NCBI GenBank assembly: GCA_035701115.1
Contig: DASSOA010000118.1
Span: forward strand, 1-30,355
Source of the DNA: DASSKW01 sp035701115
GTDB taxonomy: Bacteria; Pseudomonadota; Gammaproteobacteria; Natronospirales; REEB76
Direction of reading: 5' to 3'
DNA: 30,355 nt
The position numbers and the translations under genes were made by a program. Each line of letters opens with the position of its first letter. The stretch's first letter is position 1. The notes beneath the pieces were generated by a model that was not told where the DNA came from, did no database searches, and worked only from the letters and a program-made list of their open reading frames with translations. Shown here piece after piece: positions 1 to 7,674 of this stretch.

Positions 1-189
1 CGCCTCCGGCCGGTGGTTATGCTGCTGCAGGACCGCCATGGCCAGCCGTATGAGCGCCGCCCGCTGCTGAACCTTGCCGCACCGGCTGCGCAGAGCGAGA
101 ATTTCAACTGGCAGATTGAAAAAGTGGTGGATTGCAAGGAGTACGGAATTGATTTCGGCTATATTGCCGAGCAGGAGGCGCTGCTTTGA
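1..189 (+). CDS. C-terminal fragment of a probable HD-GYP-type c-di-GMP phosphodiesterase
   Basis: An open frame enters from the left edge and ends at TGA 187-189, giving the last 62 residues of a protein whose start lies outside the window. The fragment reads RPVVMLLQDRHGQPYERRPL, then LNLAAP, then a closing stretch with WQIEKVVDCKEYGIDFGY. This layout (a short beta-rich tail with a 'leucine-asparagine-leucine-alanine' strand, then an aspartate/tyrosine-glycine-isoleucine end) resembles the tail that follows HD-GYP domains of class II cyclic-di-GMP phosphodiesterases. No HD or GYP residues are in view, so the identity is a guess from resemblance. The stop overlaps the TTG start of arfB, so the two genes are translationally coupled. 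Confidence 0.5.
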   Translation, partial: RLRPVVMLLQDRHGQPYERRPLLNLAAPAAQSENFNWQIEKVVDCKEYGIDFGYIAEQEALL

Positions 190-611
190 GCGCCGACATC
201 CGGATCACGCCGCGTATTGCCCTGGGCGGAGATGAAGTTGAATTTCGCTTTGTCCGCGCTTCGGGTCCCGGCGGACAGAACGTAAACAAAGTTGCCACCG
301 CGGCTGAACTTCGTTTCAACCTTTCAGCTACGAAGTCGCTGCCCGATGCCGTCAAGGAGAAGTTGAGAAAACTGGCGGGTAACCGCATCAGCCGAGACGG
401 CGTGCTATGTATCACCGCACAGCGCTACCGCACTCAGGAGCGTAATCGCGCCGATGCTCTTGCGCGCCTTACCGCGTTGATCCGACGCGCAGCGCAACCG
501 GAGAAAAAGCGAATCCCCACCAAACCAACTCAGGCGTCCAGGCGCAGGCGGCTGGAAGGCAAGCGACAACTTTCCAGCAAGAAGCAGTTGCGGCGCGCGT
601 CGTATGATTAA
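186..611 (+). CDS. arfB: Alternative ribosome-rescue factor / peptidyl-tRNA hydrolase ArfB (YaeJ)
   Basis: ArfB rescues ribosomes stalled on mRNAs without a stop codon by hydrolysing peptidyl-tRNA in the P site. The 141-residue product matches the usual ArfB length. The catalytic GGQ motif sits at residues 29-31 inside ASGPGGQNVNKVAT, the class I release-factor signature. The last about 40 residues are rich in Arg and Lys (for example SRRRRLEGKRQLSSKKQ), which is the tail that enters the empty mRNA channel in this family and separates it from codon-reading release factors. The start is a TTG at 186 that overlaps the upstream TGA, with AGGAG about 8 bases before it. It is probably co-transcribed with the upstream partial gene and ends just before a strong hairpin. 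Confidence 0.93.
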   Translation: MSADIRITPRIALGGDEVEFRFVRASGPGGQNVNKVATAAELRFNLSATKSLPDAVKEKLRKLAGNRISRDGVLCITAQRYRTQERNRADALARLTALIRRAAQPEKKRIPTKPTQASRRRRLEGKRQLSSKKQLRRASYD

Positions 612-612
612 A

Positions 613-640
613 AGAAATGCCGGCTGACGCCGGCATTTCT
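613..640. terminator. Perfect 12-bp hairpin, bidirectional terminator between convergent genes
   Basis: The arms AGAAATGCCGGC (613-624) and GCCGGCATTTCT (629-640) are perfectly complementary around a TGAC loop. The A/T-rich outer ends give a U-run in either direction. It lies 1 base after the arfB stop and about 30 bases beyond the permease stop on the other strand, so it can serve both. Confidence 0.85.
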
Positions 641-671
641 CATTCGTGAAACTTATGCTTGCAGTCTCAGT

Positions 672-2099
672 TCATGCGCCTTTCGCCAGTACGCTGTTGC
701 GATAGCCGTAGCCAGCATAGACGATCAGGCCGACCACCAACCAGATGAAGAACCATTTCCACGTAAAGAGAGGCAGGCTCAGCATCAACGCCAGACAGAA
801 AATCACTCCGAGTGCAGGGAAAAGTGGCGAGAATGGCGTACGAAACGGTCGCGGTAGATCTGGATGTGTGTAGCGGAGCCAGATTACCCCGGCGCAGACC
901 ACTGTAAACGCGCCCAACGTGCCCATATTGACGAGCTTCGCAAGCACATCAATCGGAAAGAAACCGGCTATTAGTGCCATCAGAACACCACTGGAAATAA
1001 TGACGCGCACCGGAGTGCCGGTGCGGGGGTTCACGGCCGAGAAAACTTTGGGAAGCAGTCCGTCGCGGGACATTGCAAGAAAGATACGGGTGAGTCCGAA
1101 GAACAGCACCAGGATGACGGTCGTCAAGCCGGCGATTGCGCCGACTGCTGTAATGCCGGCCATGCCTTTGAGGCCGATCTTGATCAAGGCATCCGACACC
1201 GGCGACGGTGTATTCAATTGCGAGTACGGAACGATCCCGGTCAGCAGTCCCGATACCGCGATATATAGCAGGGTGCAGATTACCAGGGAAGCAATAATGC
1301 CGATCGGCACGTTGCGCTGAGGATTCCGGGTCTCTTCGGCGGCTGTCGAGACGGAATCAAAGCCGATATAAGCAAAGAAAATTGTAGCCGCGCCGGTCAT
1401 TATGCCTCCCCATCCGTAAGCTTCGTTTCCCAGCGGATTACGGCCGACGGGCGGGATGAACGGGTGCCAGAGTTCGGGCTTGATGTAGAAGATTGCAACG
1501 CCGATGAACAGCAGTAATACCAGTAATTTCACGCCAACCATGACGCCGTTGAAGCGTGCGGAAAGTTTGGTGCCGATGCACAACAATGTCGTTACTACGG
1601 CAACGATAAAAATGGCTGGAACATTGACCAGACCGTGCACGGCGGGATTGTTCGGATCTACAACACCAATGGCATTTGAAAGTGCGAATGGAACATGGAT
1701 TCCTACGGCGGTCAGGCCGTTGACCATGTAGCCTCCCCAGCCTACTGCCACCGTTGAAACGCCGATACCATATTCCAGGATGAGATCCCAGCCGATGATC
1801 CAGCCCACAATCTCGCCGAGGGTTGCGTATCCGTAACCATAGGCACTGCCACAGCCACCGATGGTGGATGCCAATTCCGCGTAAGAAAGGGCGCTGAATG
1901 CGCAGGCGATGCCGGCGACCACGAACGACAGCACGATTGCCGGACCGGCATGCAACGCGGCGGCCTGGCCAGTCAGCACGAAGATACCGGCGCCGATGAT
2001 GCAACCGATCCCCATCAGGGTCAGGTCAATCGGTCCGAGGACCTTGCGCAAGCCGCTCTTTTCGCTATCCACCACGGGTTTGGTGCGGAACAGGTTCAT
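672..2099 (-). CDS. APC-superfamily amino acid permease (cationic amino acid transporter type)
   Basis: This predicted inner-membrane secondary transporter has 475 residues from the chosen ATG and about 12 hydrophobic segments. The first segment carries the APC substrate-binding signature, MGIGCIIGAGIFVLTG, and the helix with SYAELASTIGGCGSAYGYGY follows. Both are typical of the YfnA/CAT branch (TC 2.A.3.3) that moves cationic or neutral amino acids. The exact substrate cannot be read from the sequence. The frame runs open upstream to 2207, but the ATG at 2099 has AGAGG about 9 bases before it and begins MNLFRTKPV, the usual short cytoplasmic start. A promoter-like pair (2257-2285) and a long leader precede it, so it is likely expressed apart from the DUF3301 gene upstream. 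Confidence 0.9.
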   Translation of the reverse strand: MNLFRTKPVVDSEKSGLRKVLGPIDLTLMGIGCIIGAGIFVLTGQAAALHAGPAIVLSFVVAGIACAFSALSYAELASTIGGCGSAYGYGYATLGEIVGWIIGWDLILEYGIGVSTVAVGWGGYMVNGLTAVGIHVPFALSNAIGVVDPNNPAVHGLVNVPAIFIVAVVTTLLCIGTKLSARFNGVMVGVKLLVLLLFIGVAIFYIKPELWHPFIPPVGRNPLGNEAYGWGGIMTGAATIFFAYIGFDSVSTAAEETRNPQRNVPIGIIASLVICTLLYIAVSGLLTGIVPYSQLNTPSPVSDALIKIGLKGMAGITAVGAIAGLTTVILVLFFGLTRIFLAMSRDGLLPKVFSAVNPRTGTPVRVIISSGVLMALIAGFFPIDVLAKLVNMGTLGAFTVVCAGVIWLRYTHPDLPRPFRTPFSPLFPALGVIFCLALMLSLPLFTWKWFFIWLVVGLIVYAGYGYRNSVLAKGA

Positions 2100-2124
2100 G
2101 TCTTGTTGCCTCTGCTTGGTTTCT

Positions 2125-2226
2125 AGGGAGCAGCGAGCCCCAACCATTGTGGTCAAGTATTCGCAGCCTGCTTCGGGACGCAGCAAGGTCCCGATCAGCA
2201 ATACCACCCGGGCTGGAAGGCTCCCT
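2125..2226 (-). promoter_or_regulatory. Candidate structured 5' leader of the amino acid permease
   Basis: If transcription begins near 2250, the permease mRNA has a leader of about 150 nt. In that RNA, AGGGAGC (complement of 2220-2226) can pair with GCTCCCT (complement of 2125-2131), closing a loop of about 88 nt. Inside it, CGGGAC (complement of 2188-2193) and GTCCCG (complement of 2174-2179) form a 6-bp hairpin. I do not recognise a known riboswitch. The structure may be real regulation or chance pairing in GC-rich DNA. Confidence 0.25.
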
Positions 2227-2256
2227 CAGGTCGGCCCGGACAAGGGGGTCCGGCGG

Positions 2257-2285
2257 ATATTAGACGACCGCGCCGGTCCGAACAA
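2257..2285 (-). promoter_or_regulatory. Sigma-70-like promoter for the amino acid permease
   Basis: On the minus strand, TTGTTC (complement of 2280-2285) lies exactly 17 bases before TAATAT (complement of 2257-2262). The pair sits just past the stop of the DUF3301 gene and about 160 bases before the permease ATG. It was judged by eye against the sigma-70 consensus. Confidence 0.45.
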
Positions 2286-2299
2286 CCGCGTAACCCGAG

Positions 2300-2707
2300 T
2301 CAGTGCCGCCAGTCGCGAGGACCCGTTTCCGGAGATGAAGGGAGTGAGGACCCGGGTGGCACCGCGGTGCCCAGGATGGTCGTGCCCTCCGGGCCGTGCA
2401 ATCTGACAGACTCCAGATTCCTGCCCGCAAGCAACGCGTCGCCAGGCCAACGGTCCGCACCCGTGCGGCTGTACTCGAAAGCATAGTGGCGGACAAATTC
2501 CGGGCGGCCGCTGGGACCGCGTCGTACGTGCAGACCGGAAAGGGCCACCGTCTCATCCAGGAACTGTACGTTGATCTCGCCGCACATGCGGAAGCACATT
2601 GCAATAACCTGATCGCGGGCGCGCAGGCTGTCGTTCCAGAACCAGGCTGCAAACAGCATGGCGAACAGGAACAAGATCGCGATGAGACTTCCGAAATCCA
2701 GATACAT
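2300..2707 (-). CDS. DUF3301 family membrane-anchored protein
   Basis: The 135-residue product starts with one hydrophobic segment (LIAILFLFAMLFAAWFW, about residues 8-24), followed by a short soluble domain. The soluble part carries the DUF3301 pattern: a cysteine near an early helix, then QFLDETVAL, LHVRRGPSGR, then HYAFEYSRTGADR and a final GRNLESVRL strand. The molecular role of the family is unknown. The start ATG at 2707 lies 3 bases after the stop of the diguanylate cyclase, so the two are almost certainly co-transcribed. The last about 25 residues, after SVRLHG, are Pro/Ser/Thr-rich and extend past the usual end of the family. They may be a lineage-specific tail. Confidence 0.75.
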   Translation of the reverse strand: MYLDFGSLIAILFLFAMLFAAWFWNDSLRARDQVIAMCFRMCGEINVQFLDETVALSGLHVRRGPSGRPEFVRHYAFEYSRTGADRWPGDALLAGRNLESVRLHGPEGTTILGTAVPPGSSLPSSPETGPRDWRH

Positions 2708-2710
2708 GCG

Positions 2711-3937
2711 CTAGCTGCCGCTCAGGCAGACCCGGTTCCGCCCTGCGCCCTTCGCGGCGTACAGCGCCTTGTCGGCCGATTTGAGTACGCTCCACGGATC
2801 CTGTTCCGGCTCCATGCTGCCAGCCATGCCAATACTGACGGTAATGGCGAGCGGACCGGTATTCTGTGCTGACTGCGCGATGCCGTTCTGGCTTTCGGTA
2901 CGTCGTTCCTGACGGCGCATCTCAAACCGGCAAGTCTCGATGTCGGCGCGCAGACTCTCCAATATGTTGACTACTTCGTCAGGTTGCCTGCCGGGATACA
3001 GAATGCAGAATTCCTCTCCGCCGTAACGGAACGGCTTTCCGCCGCCGGCATGTTTTTGCAGCCGCGAGGCGACAAAGCGCAGTACCTGATCGCCGACATC
3101 GTGACCATAAGTGTCATTGAATCGCTTGAAATGATCGACGTCCACCATCGCAATCACATGTTGCGAGGCCAGTTGCCGCATCTGCTCCTCAAGTGCACGG
3201 CGTCCCGGCAAACCGGTCAGCTCATCAAGATAAGCCATGTTCCAGGATTCCTGAATGACCGCATGACCGAATGCGGCCGCCACGGCAGCGGCAAATACGG
3301 TCATTCCGGCTGTGTCCTGACGGTGCAACATGATGCCGACGGCGACCAGGCTGAAAAAAAATGCTGCCAGTTCCGGACTGTGCCGCAGAATCAGGCGGTC
3401 GTTGAGCAAAATCAGGCCGATCGACAGCAACAGCAGCCCGGGTTGCGTGATTCGTGTGTGCGACAGCACGGCAAGATCAACGAAGTGAACATGCAGCGCG
3501 GCGACAATCGCCGGCGCAGGGATACCCAGGAGCGCGACAATGCACAGCATTTCAATTGCCAGTATTCCGAAACGCAGGCCGCCGTAGCGGCTGAAGATAC
3601 CGCGTTCCTCACTGAACGAAAACAACAGCAGATTTGCCGGAACGAACAGGCACAGAACGCCTTCTACAGTTTCGCGTGTCAGCGCATCGTGGCTGTGTGC
3701 GATCAGCAACAGACCGACGCAAAGGCCCGTCAGATTGAGCAACACGAAGAAAATGCGGCTGCGGTTGAATTGCAGGCTCAGGACCATGACCAGCACCAGG
3801 ATGAACCCGCTTGCCAGTTCAGCTGCGAGCAGACCGGAGGCTGAAAAGTGCGCCACGTAAGGTACACACAGTGCTGCAACAATGAACAGCACAAATTCCG
3901 GCAACAGCGTATAAAGAACGCCAATGACAACTCTCAT
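2711..3937 (-). CDS. Membrane diguanylate cyclase (GGDEF domain)
   Basis: This protein of 408 residues makes cyclic-di-GMP from GTP. Residues 1 to about 228 hold seven or eight hydrophobic segments, a membrane sensor region I cannot place in a named family. The GGDEF domain begins at DELTGLPGRRAL (238-249), continues through VDVDHFKRFNDTYGHDVGD and has the active-site loop GGEEF at 306-310, a functional variant. The allosteric RxxD inhibitory site that normally precedes the loop by five residues is absent (AGGG in that place), so product inhibition through the I-site is unlikely. Between about 338 and 360 there is a basic, Gln-rich insertion before ITVSIG. No clear Shine-Dalgarno sequence precedes the ATG at 3937. 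The BON gene lies 66 bases upstream and DUF3301 immediately downstream. Confidence 0.92.
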   Translation of the reverse strand: MRVVIGVLYTLLPEFVLFIVAALCVPYVAHFSASGLLAAELASGFILVLVMVLSLQFNRSRIFFVLLNLTGLCVGLLLIAHSHDALTRETVEGVLCLFVPANLLLFSFSEERGIFSRYGGLRFGILAIEMLCIVALLGIPAPAIVAALHVHFVDLAVLSHTRITQPGLLLLSIGLILLNDRLILRHSPELAAFFFSLVAVGIMLHRQDTAGMTVFAAAVAAAFGHAVIQESWNMAYLDELTGLPGRRALEEQMRQLASQHVIAMVDVDHFKRFNDTYGHDVGDQVLRFVASRLQKHAGGGKPFRYGGEEFCILYPGRQPDEVVNILESLRADIETCRFEMRRQERRTESQNGIAQSAQNTGPLAITVSIGMAGSMEPEQDPWSVLKSADKALYAAKGAGRNRVCLSGS

Positions 3938-4003
3938 GGAATGTTTTTGGTTATTGGTTGCCTGTGACGGAGCAAGTTTCCGGTTTCGCCGGTAGCAAGG
4001 TGA

Positions 4004-4714
4004 TCACTTGACCAGTTGCAATTCCGAGTTTACGTCATGAACACCGGCCACGTACCAGCAATCGTATATTGCCATGCGCCGCTGTTCCTGGCTGTGCACA
4101 GTGCCTGTGAGCGTCACAATCCGCGCTTTTACATGTGGGCTGATGGTCTCAGCGTGCAGCATGGGATCCTTTTCAAGTACCATCATGATGGCATCGGTGA
4201 GTTCGTCGTCAGTATCTTTTTCCGCCGGTTGTACACGAATGTGGTTATGGACATCGCAGGTGCCGGGGACCCACCAGGCGATCACCTCGGCCAGACGGCG
4301 GTGAGACAGGCTGTTTACCATGCCGTCCAGCCGGACCTGGCAGTCATCCACCGCAACGCCGACCCAGCCACTGACGTCTTGGACGCCATCGCCGCGCGAC
4401 ACGGCGTGAATGGCAAAGTCACGGAATGCCGGTTCCTGCGAAAGTGCGTTCACCACCGCGTCCAGCAGCGCCTTGCCGATGCGGACCTGGCCGGGACGCA
4501 GGCGCATCCGGTCCTCAATGTCGCTCAGCCCGGAAAGTTGCGTGGCAATGCGCCGTGCCTTGCGTTTGACGATGATGTTGGCCACCTGACCTTCGAGCCG
4601 CAGATTCTCCCGGTAGCTGACCCGGATCGCCGACTCATGCAGGTTTATGTCCGGGTCCTTTTCAAACGCGGCGAGCAGCGCAGACGTCAGCTCCTGATGT
4701 TGTTCCATTGTCAT
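4004..4714 (-). CDS. BON-domain protein with three BON-like repeats
   Basis: The 236-residue product appears to be three BON-like modules in tandem (about 8-72, 79-165 and 170-235). Each has a helix, then strands with the pattern seen in VRLDGMVNS and VTLTGTVHS, followed by a helix and a V-x-D/V-x-N ending such as VHDVNSELQL. BON domains are thought to bind phospholipid or act as ligand-binding modules in the envelope. I chose the ATG at 4714 because GAGG lies just upstream. The frame extends to 4792 but the extra residues add no clear signal peptide. The lack of an export signal is unusual for this family and leaves a cytoplasmic location possible. It is the first gene of a probable operon with the diguanylate cyclase. 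Confidence 0.8.
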   Translation of the reverse strand: MTMEQHQELTSALLAAFEKDPDINLHESAIRVSYRENLRLEGQVANIIVKRKARRIATQLSGLSDIEDRMRLRPGQVRIGKALLDAVVNALSQEPAFRDFAIHAVSRGDGVQDVSGWVGVAVDDCQVRLDGMVNSLSHRRLAEVIAWWVPGTCDVHNHIRVQPAEKDTDDELTDAIMMVLEKDPMLHAETISPHVKARIVTLTGTVHSQEQRRMAIYDCWYVAGVHDVNSELQLVK

Positions 4715-4844
4715 TGCCTCACGATTCAGCCAGCGGCACCGATGCCGAAGCTGGCCCGCTGTTAGGGTGACCCCGACGCATATGGTTTTCAAGGGGTGGG
4801 GTGCCGTGTGATTATGTCCGCAGTTGCTCCGGAGCGGTCACAAC

Positions 4845-5483
4845 GTGACAGAAATTCTGCCTCCCTATGACCTGCGCACGGCGGTTCGTCACCTGAAGCG
4901 CGCGGATCCGGTGCTCTCAGCGCTGATTACCCGGGTCGGTTCCTGCCGGTTGAGAATGCGGTTCTTTGCCCATCCCTTCGAGGCGCTGCTACGGGCCATC
5001 GTGCACCAGCAGTTGTCCGGTCAGGCGGCGGCGACCATTTATGGGCGCTTGACCGGGCTGTTTCCGCCGGCTGTTGGTATCAGCCCCAGCGCGGTCGTTG
5101 CGCTTCCGGATCGTGTACTTCGAGGTGCCGGGCTGTCGCGCAACAAGGTGCTGGCAGTGAAGGATCTCGCCGCAAAGACCCTGGAGGGCATTGTTCCCGA
5201 ACAAGGGGACCTGGATGGCCTGTCCGACGAGGAGATCATCGGGCGACTGACGTCGGTGCGCGGAGTCGGTCGCTGGAGCGTGGAAATGCTGCTGATTTTT
5301 ACCCTCGGTCGTCCGGATGTGCTGCCGGTGGACGATCTCGGGGTCCGCAAGGGCTTTCGTGCCGCCTACGGAATGAAGCGCATGCCGGCGAATTCCACAA
5401 TGCTGCGCGCCGCAAAATGCTGGAAACCGTATCGTTCTGTTGCGAGCTGGTATCTTTGGCGTGCCGCTGACATGTCAAATTGA
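4845..5483 (+). CDS. AlkA-like DNA-3-methyladenine glycosylase (HhH-GPD family)
   Basis: This base-excision repair enzyme removes alkylated bases from DNA. The helix-hairpin-helix reads LTSVRGVGRWSVEMLL (about residues 135-150) and is followed by LPVDDLGVRKG, where the second Asp (about 164) is the expected catalytic residue. The N-terminal helix FEALLRAIVHQQLS is also typical, and the C-terminal PYRSVASWYLWRAAD is a strong marker of the bacterial DNA-3-methyladenine glycosylase II group. With 212 residues it is the compact form without the extra N-terminal domain of E. coli AlkA. I prefer the GTG at 4845 (GGAG 10 bases upstream); a TTG at 4824 is the alternative. It is divergent from the BON gene and 43 bases upstream of fadH. 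Confidence 0.88.
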   Translation: MTEILPPYDLRTAVRHLKRADPVLSALITRVGSCRLRMRFFAHPFEALLRAIVHQQLSGQAAATIYGRLTGLFPPAVGISPSAVVALPDRVLRGAGLSRNKVLAVKDLAAKTLEGIVPEQGDLDGLSDEEIIGRLTSVRGVGRWSVEMLLIFTLGRPDVLPVDDLGVRKGFRAAYGMKRMPANSTMLRAAKCWKPYRSVASWYLWRAADMSN

Positions 5484-5526
5484 CGTGTTGGGCCATTTTG
5501 AAAACCAGCGTTGACCGGGAGTGATC

Positions 5527-7551
5527 ATGTCGAGCCGATATCCCCATCTGTTTGCGCCCCTCGATTTGGGATTCGTCACACTTCCCAACCGTGTGCTGAT
5601 GGGCTCAATGCATACCGGTCTCGAAGATCGAGCCCGCGATTACGACACGCTCGCGGCCTATTTCGCCGAGCGCGCCCGGGGCGGGGTTGGACTCATGGTA
5701 ACGGGCGGAATTGCCCCCAATCTGCGTGGTTCATTGGCACCGTTTGCCTCCAAGCTGTCCTGGCGTTGGGAAGTGCCGCGGCATCGCAAAGTAACGCACG
5801 CGGTGCACGCTGAGGGTGGCCGAATCTGCATGCAGATACTGCACGCGGGCCGCTATGCCTATCATCCATTTTCGGTGGCGCCTTCCGCTGTGAAATCACC
5901 GATTACACCGTTCACGCCACGTGCCCTGACTGCGCGTGGCATTGAACGCCAGATTGGGGATTTTGCCCGCTGCGCTTCGCTGGCACGCGAGGCAGGCTAT
6001 GACGGCGTGGAGGTCATGGGTTCAGAAGGTTATTTCATCAACGAATTCATCGTGCCGCGAACCAACCGGCGCAACGACGAGTGGGGCGGCACCGCCGAAA
6101 ACCGCATGCGCTTGCCCGTCGAGATCGTGCGCCGTATTCGTGCCGCGGTGGGAGCGGATTTCATCATCATCTACCGGCTATCGATGCTGGATCTGGTCGA
6201 AAACGGATGCGAATGGAGCGAAGTCGTGGCGCTGGCCAAGGCGATTCAGTCCGCGGGCGCAACGCTGATCAATACGGGAATCGGGTGGCATGAAGCGCGA
6301 ATTCCCACCATCGCGACATCGGTGCCGCGTGCCGCTTTTACCTGGGTGACAAAGCGGATGAAATCCGAAGTGTCGCTGCCGCTGATCACCACTAACCGGA
6401 TCAACATGCCTGACGTTGCAGAGCGGATTCTTGCGCAAGGCGATGCGGATATGGTGTCGATGGCGCGGCCGCTGCTCGCGGATCCGGCATGGGTGCGCAA
6501 GGCGCGTGAAAATCGCGCGGACGAAATCAACACCTGTATAGCCTGCAATCAGGCCTGTCTTGATCATGTATTTGCCGGCAAGAAAGCCTCTTGCCTGGTT
6601 AATCCCCAGGCCTGTGCCGAAACTGAACTGGCCGTCAAACCGGTCACTACGCCGAAGAGGATTGCTGTCGTTGGAGGCGGGCCGGCAGGTCTCTCGGCTG
6701 CCCTGACGGCGGCGCGCCGTGGCCATCGCGTGGTGCTGTATGAAGCGACTGAAGAACTGGGTGGTCAATTCAATATGGCGAAGCGCATTCCGGGAAAAGC
6801 CGAGTTTGGCGAAACCCTGCGCTATTTCCGGAGGCAGCTGGAACTTGCTGGTGTCGAAATCCGCCTGGGTGTTGAAGTCGGTTCGGCGGAGATCCTGGCG
6901 CAGCGATTCGACGCGACAGTGGTCGCGACCGGGGTCATTCCGAGGCGTGCCGGTATTCCTGGCGAAGATCTTCCCAACGTACTTTCATACAAGGGCGTGC
7001 TTTACGACGGGCGGCCGGTCGGGCAGCGTGTCGCGATTGTGGGTGCAGGCGGAATCGGGTTCGATGTCGCGGAATTTTTGCTGCAGGGACAGGAAACCAG
7101 CGACGCGTCACCGGCGCATTTCCTGCAGGAGTGGGGCGTAGACATCGAGATGCGGCAGCGCGGCGGTCTGATGCGACCGCAGCCGGAAGTACCAAATCGG
7201 AGCATTTATCTATTGCAACGCAAACCGCCCCCGCTGGGCAAGGGTCTGGGAAAGACTACCGGCTGGATACATCGCATGACTCTGCGTAACAAACAAGTGA
7301 GGATGCTCGGGGGCGTTGAGTATCTGCGCATTGACCAGCAGGGATTGCACATCCGAATCGGGGGCGAGGTGCAGATTCTGGAAGTGGATAACGTGATCAT
7401 CTGTGCCGGCCAGACCAGCCGGCGTTCGCTGTACGACGCACTCATGAGCTGCGGGGTGCAGGCGCACCTGATCGGCGGCGGCAGGCTGGCTGCGGAATTG
7501 GATGCCAAACGTGCCATTGACGAGGGGATGAGACTCGCCTTGACGCTGTGA
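5527..7551 (+). CDS. fadH: 2,4-dienoyl-CoA reductase (NADPH), FadH
   Basis: FadH reduces 2,4-dienoyl-CoA during beta-oxidation of unsaturated fatty acids. The 674-residue protein has the full layout: an N-terminal FMN-binding TIM barrel of the old yellow enzyme type (SRYPHLFAPLDLGFVTLPNR onward), a 4Fe-4S cluster motif in CIACNQACLDHVFAGKKASC, and a C-terminal FAD/NADPH domain (VVGGGPAGLSAA and VAIVGAGGIGFDVAEFLL). The barrel keeps the Tyr of GSEGYFINEF and the His of GIGWHEARIPT, which act in proton transfer in E. coli FadH. Similarity to the enteric enzyme is visible along the whole length, which separates it from related demethylases. GGGAG (5517-5521) is spaced 5 bases from ATG 5527, so this start is better than the GTG at 5521. 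It probably shares a transcript with the glycosylase gene. Confidence 0.95.
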   Translation: MSSRYPHLFAPLDLGFVTLPNRVLMGSMHTGLEDRARDYDTLAAYFAERARGGVGLMVTGGIAPNLRGSLAPFASKLSWRWEVPRHRKVTHAVHAEGGRICMQILHAGRYAYHPFSVAPSAVKSPITPFTPRALTARGIERQIGDFARCASLAREAGYDGVEVMGSEGYFINEFIVPRTNRRNDEWGGTAENRMRLPVEIVRRIRAAVGADFIIIYRLSMLDLVENGCEWSEVVALAKAIQSAGATLINTGIGWHEARIPTIATSVPRAAFTWVTKRMKSEVSLPLITTNRINMPDVAERILAQGDADMVSMARPLLADPAWVRKARENRADEINTCIACNQACLDHVFAGKKASCLVNPQACAETELAVKPVTTPKRIAVVGGGPAGLSAALTAARRGHRVVLYEATEELGGQFNMAKRIPGKAEFGETLRYFRRQLELAGVEIRLGVEVGSAEILAQRFDATVVATGVIPRRAGIPGEDLPNVLSYKGVLYDGRPVGQRVAIVGAGGIGFDVAEFLLQGQETSDASPAHFLQEWGVDIEMRQRGGLMRPQPEVPNRSIYLLQRKPPPLGKGLGKTTGWIHRMTLRNKQVRMLGGVEYLRIDQQGLHIRIGGEVQILEVDNVIICAGQTSRRSLYDALMSCGVQAHLIGGGRLAAELDAKRAIDEGMRLALTL

Positions 7552-7586
7552 CTAACGCAAACGGCTCAAATTTCTCCCCTTTAACG

Positions 7587-7615
7587 TGGATAAATGGGGG
7601 CGAACGGGCTATTAT
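7587..7615 (+). promoter_or_regulatory. Sigma-70-like promoter for the lipoprotein gene
   Basis: TGGATA (7587-7592) and TATTAT (7610-7615) are separated by 17 bases, 60 bases before the lipoprotein ATG. Between them and the start, CCGGCA (7626-7631) and TGCCGG (7636-7641) form a small perfect hairpin that would sit in the 5' untranslated region. It lacks a T-run, so it is not a convincing terminator for fadH. Confidence 0.4.
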
Positions 7616-7674
7616 TTTCCGGAATCCGGCACATCTGCCGGCGGGTGAATCATCAGAATTTCGGGGATGGTGCC

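Noticed and set aside
2354..2390. T-box-like string on the plus strand (GGGTGGCACCGCGG followed by TCGTGCCC).
   Set aside because: It matches the T-box antiterminator core, but it lies inside the C-terminal codons of the DUF3301 gene on the other strand. No plus-strand gene follows for more than 2 kb, and no specifier stem was found upstream. It is best explained as chance in GC-rich DNA.
2984..3844. Long open frame (286 codons) on the plus strand.
   Set aside because: It is antisense to the diguanylate cyclase and reads as a Gln/His-rich shadow without domain features.
4016..4765. Long open frame (249 codons) on the plus strand.
   Set aside because: It is antisense to the BON gene, which has clear repeats; the antisense product has no recognisable features.
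5390..5440. Possible frameshift near the end of the DNA glycosylase gene.
   Set aside because: The sequence before PYRSVASW looks divergent, but the frame continues into the conserved ending, so the gene is intact.
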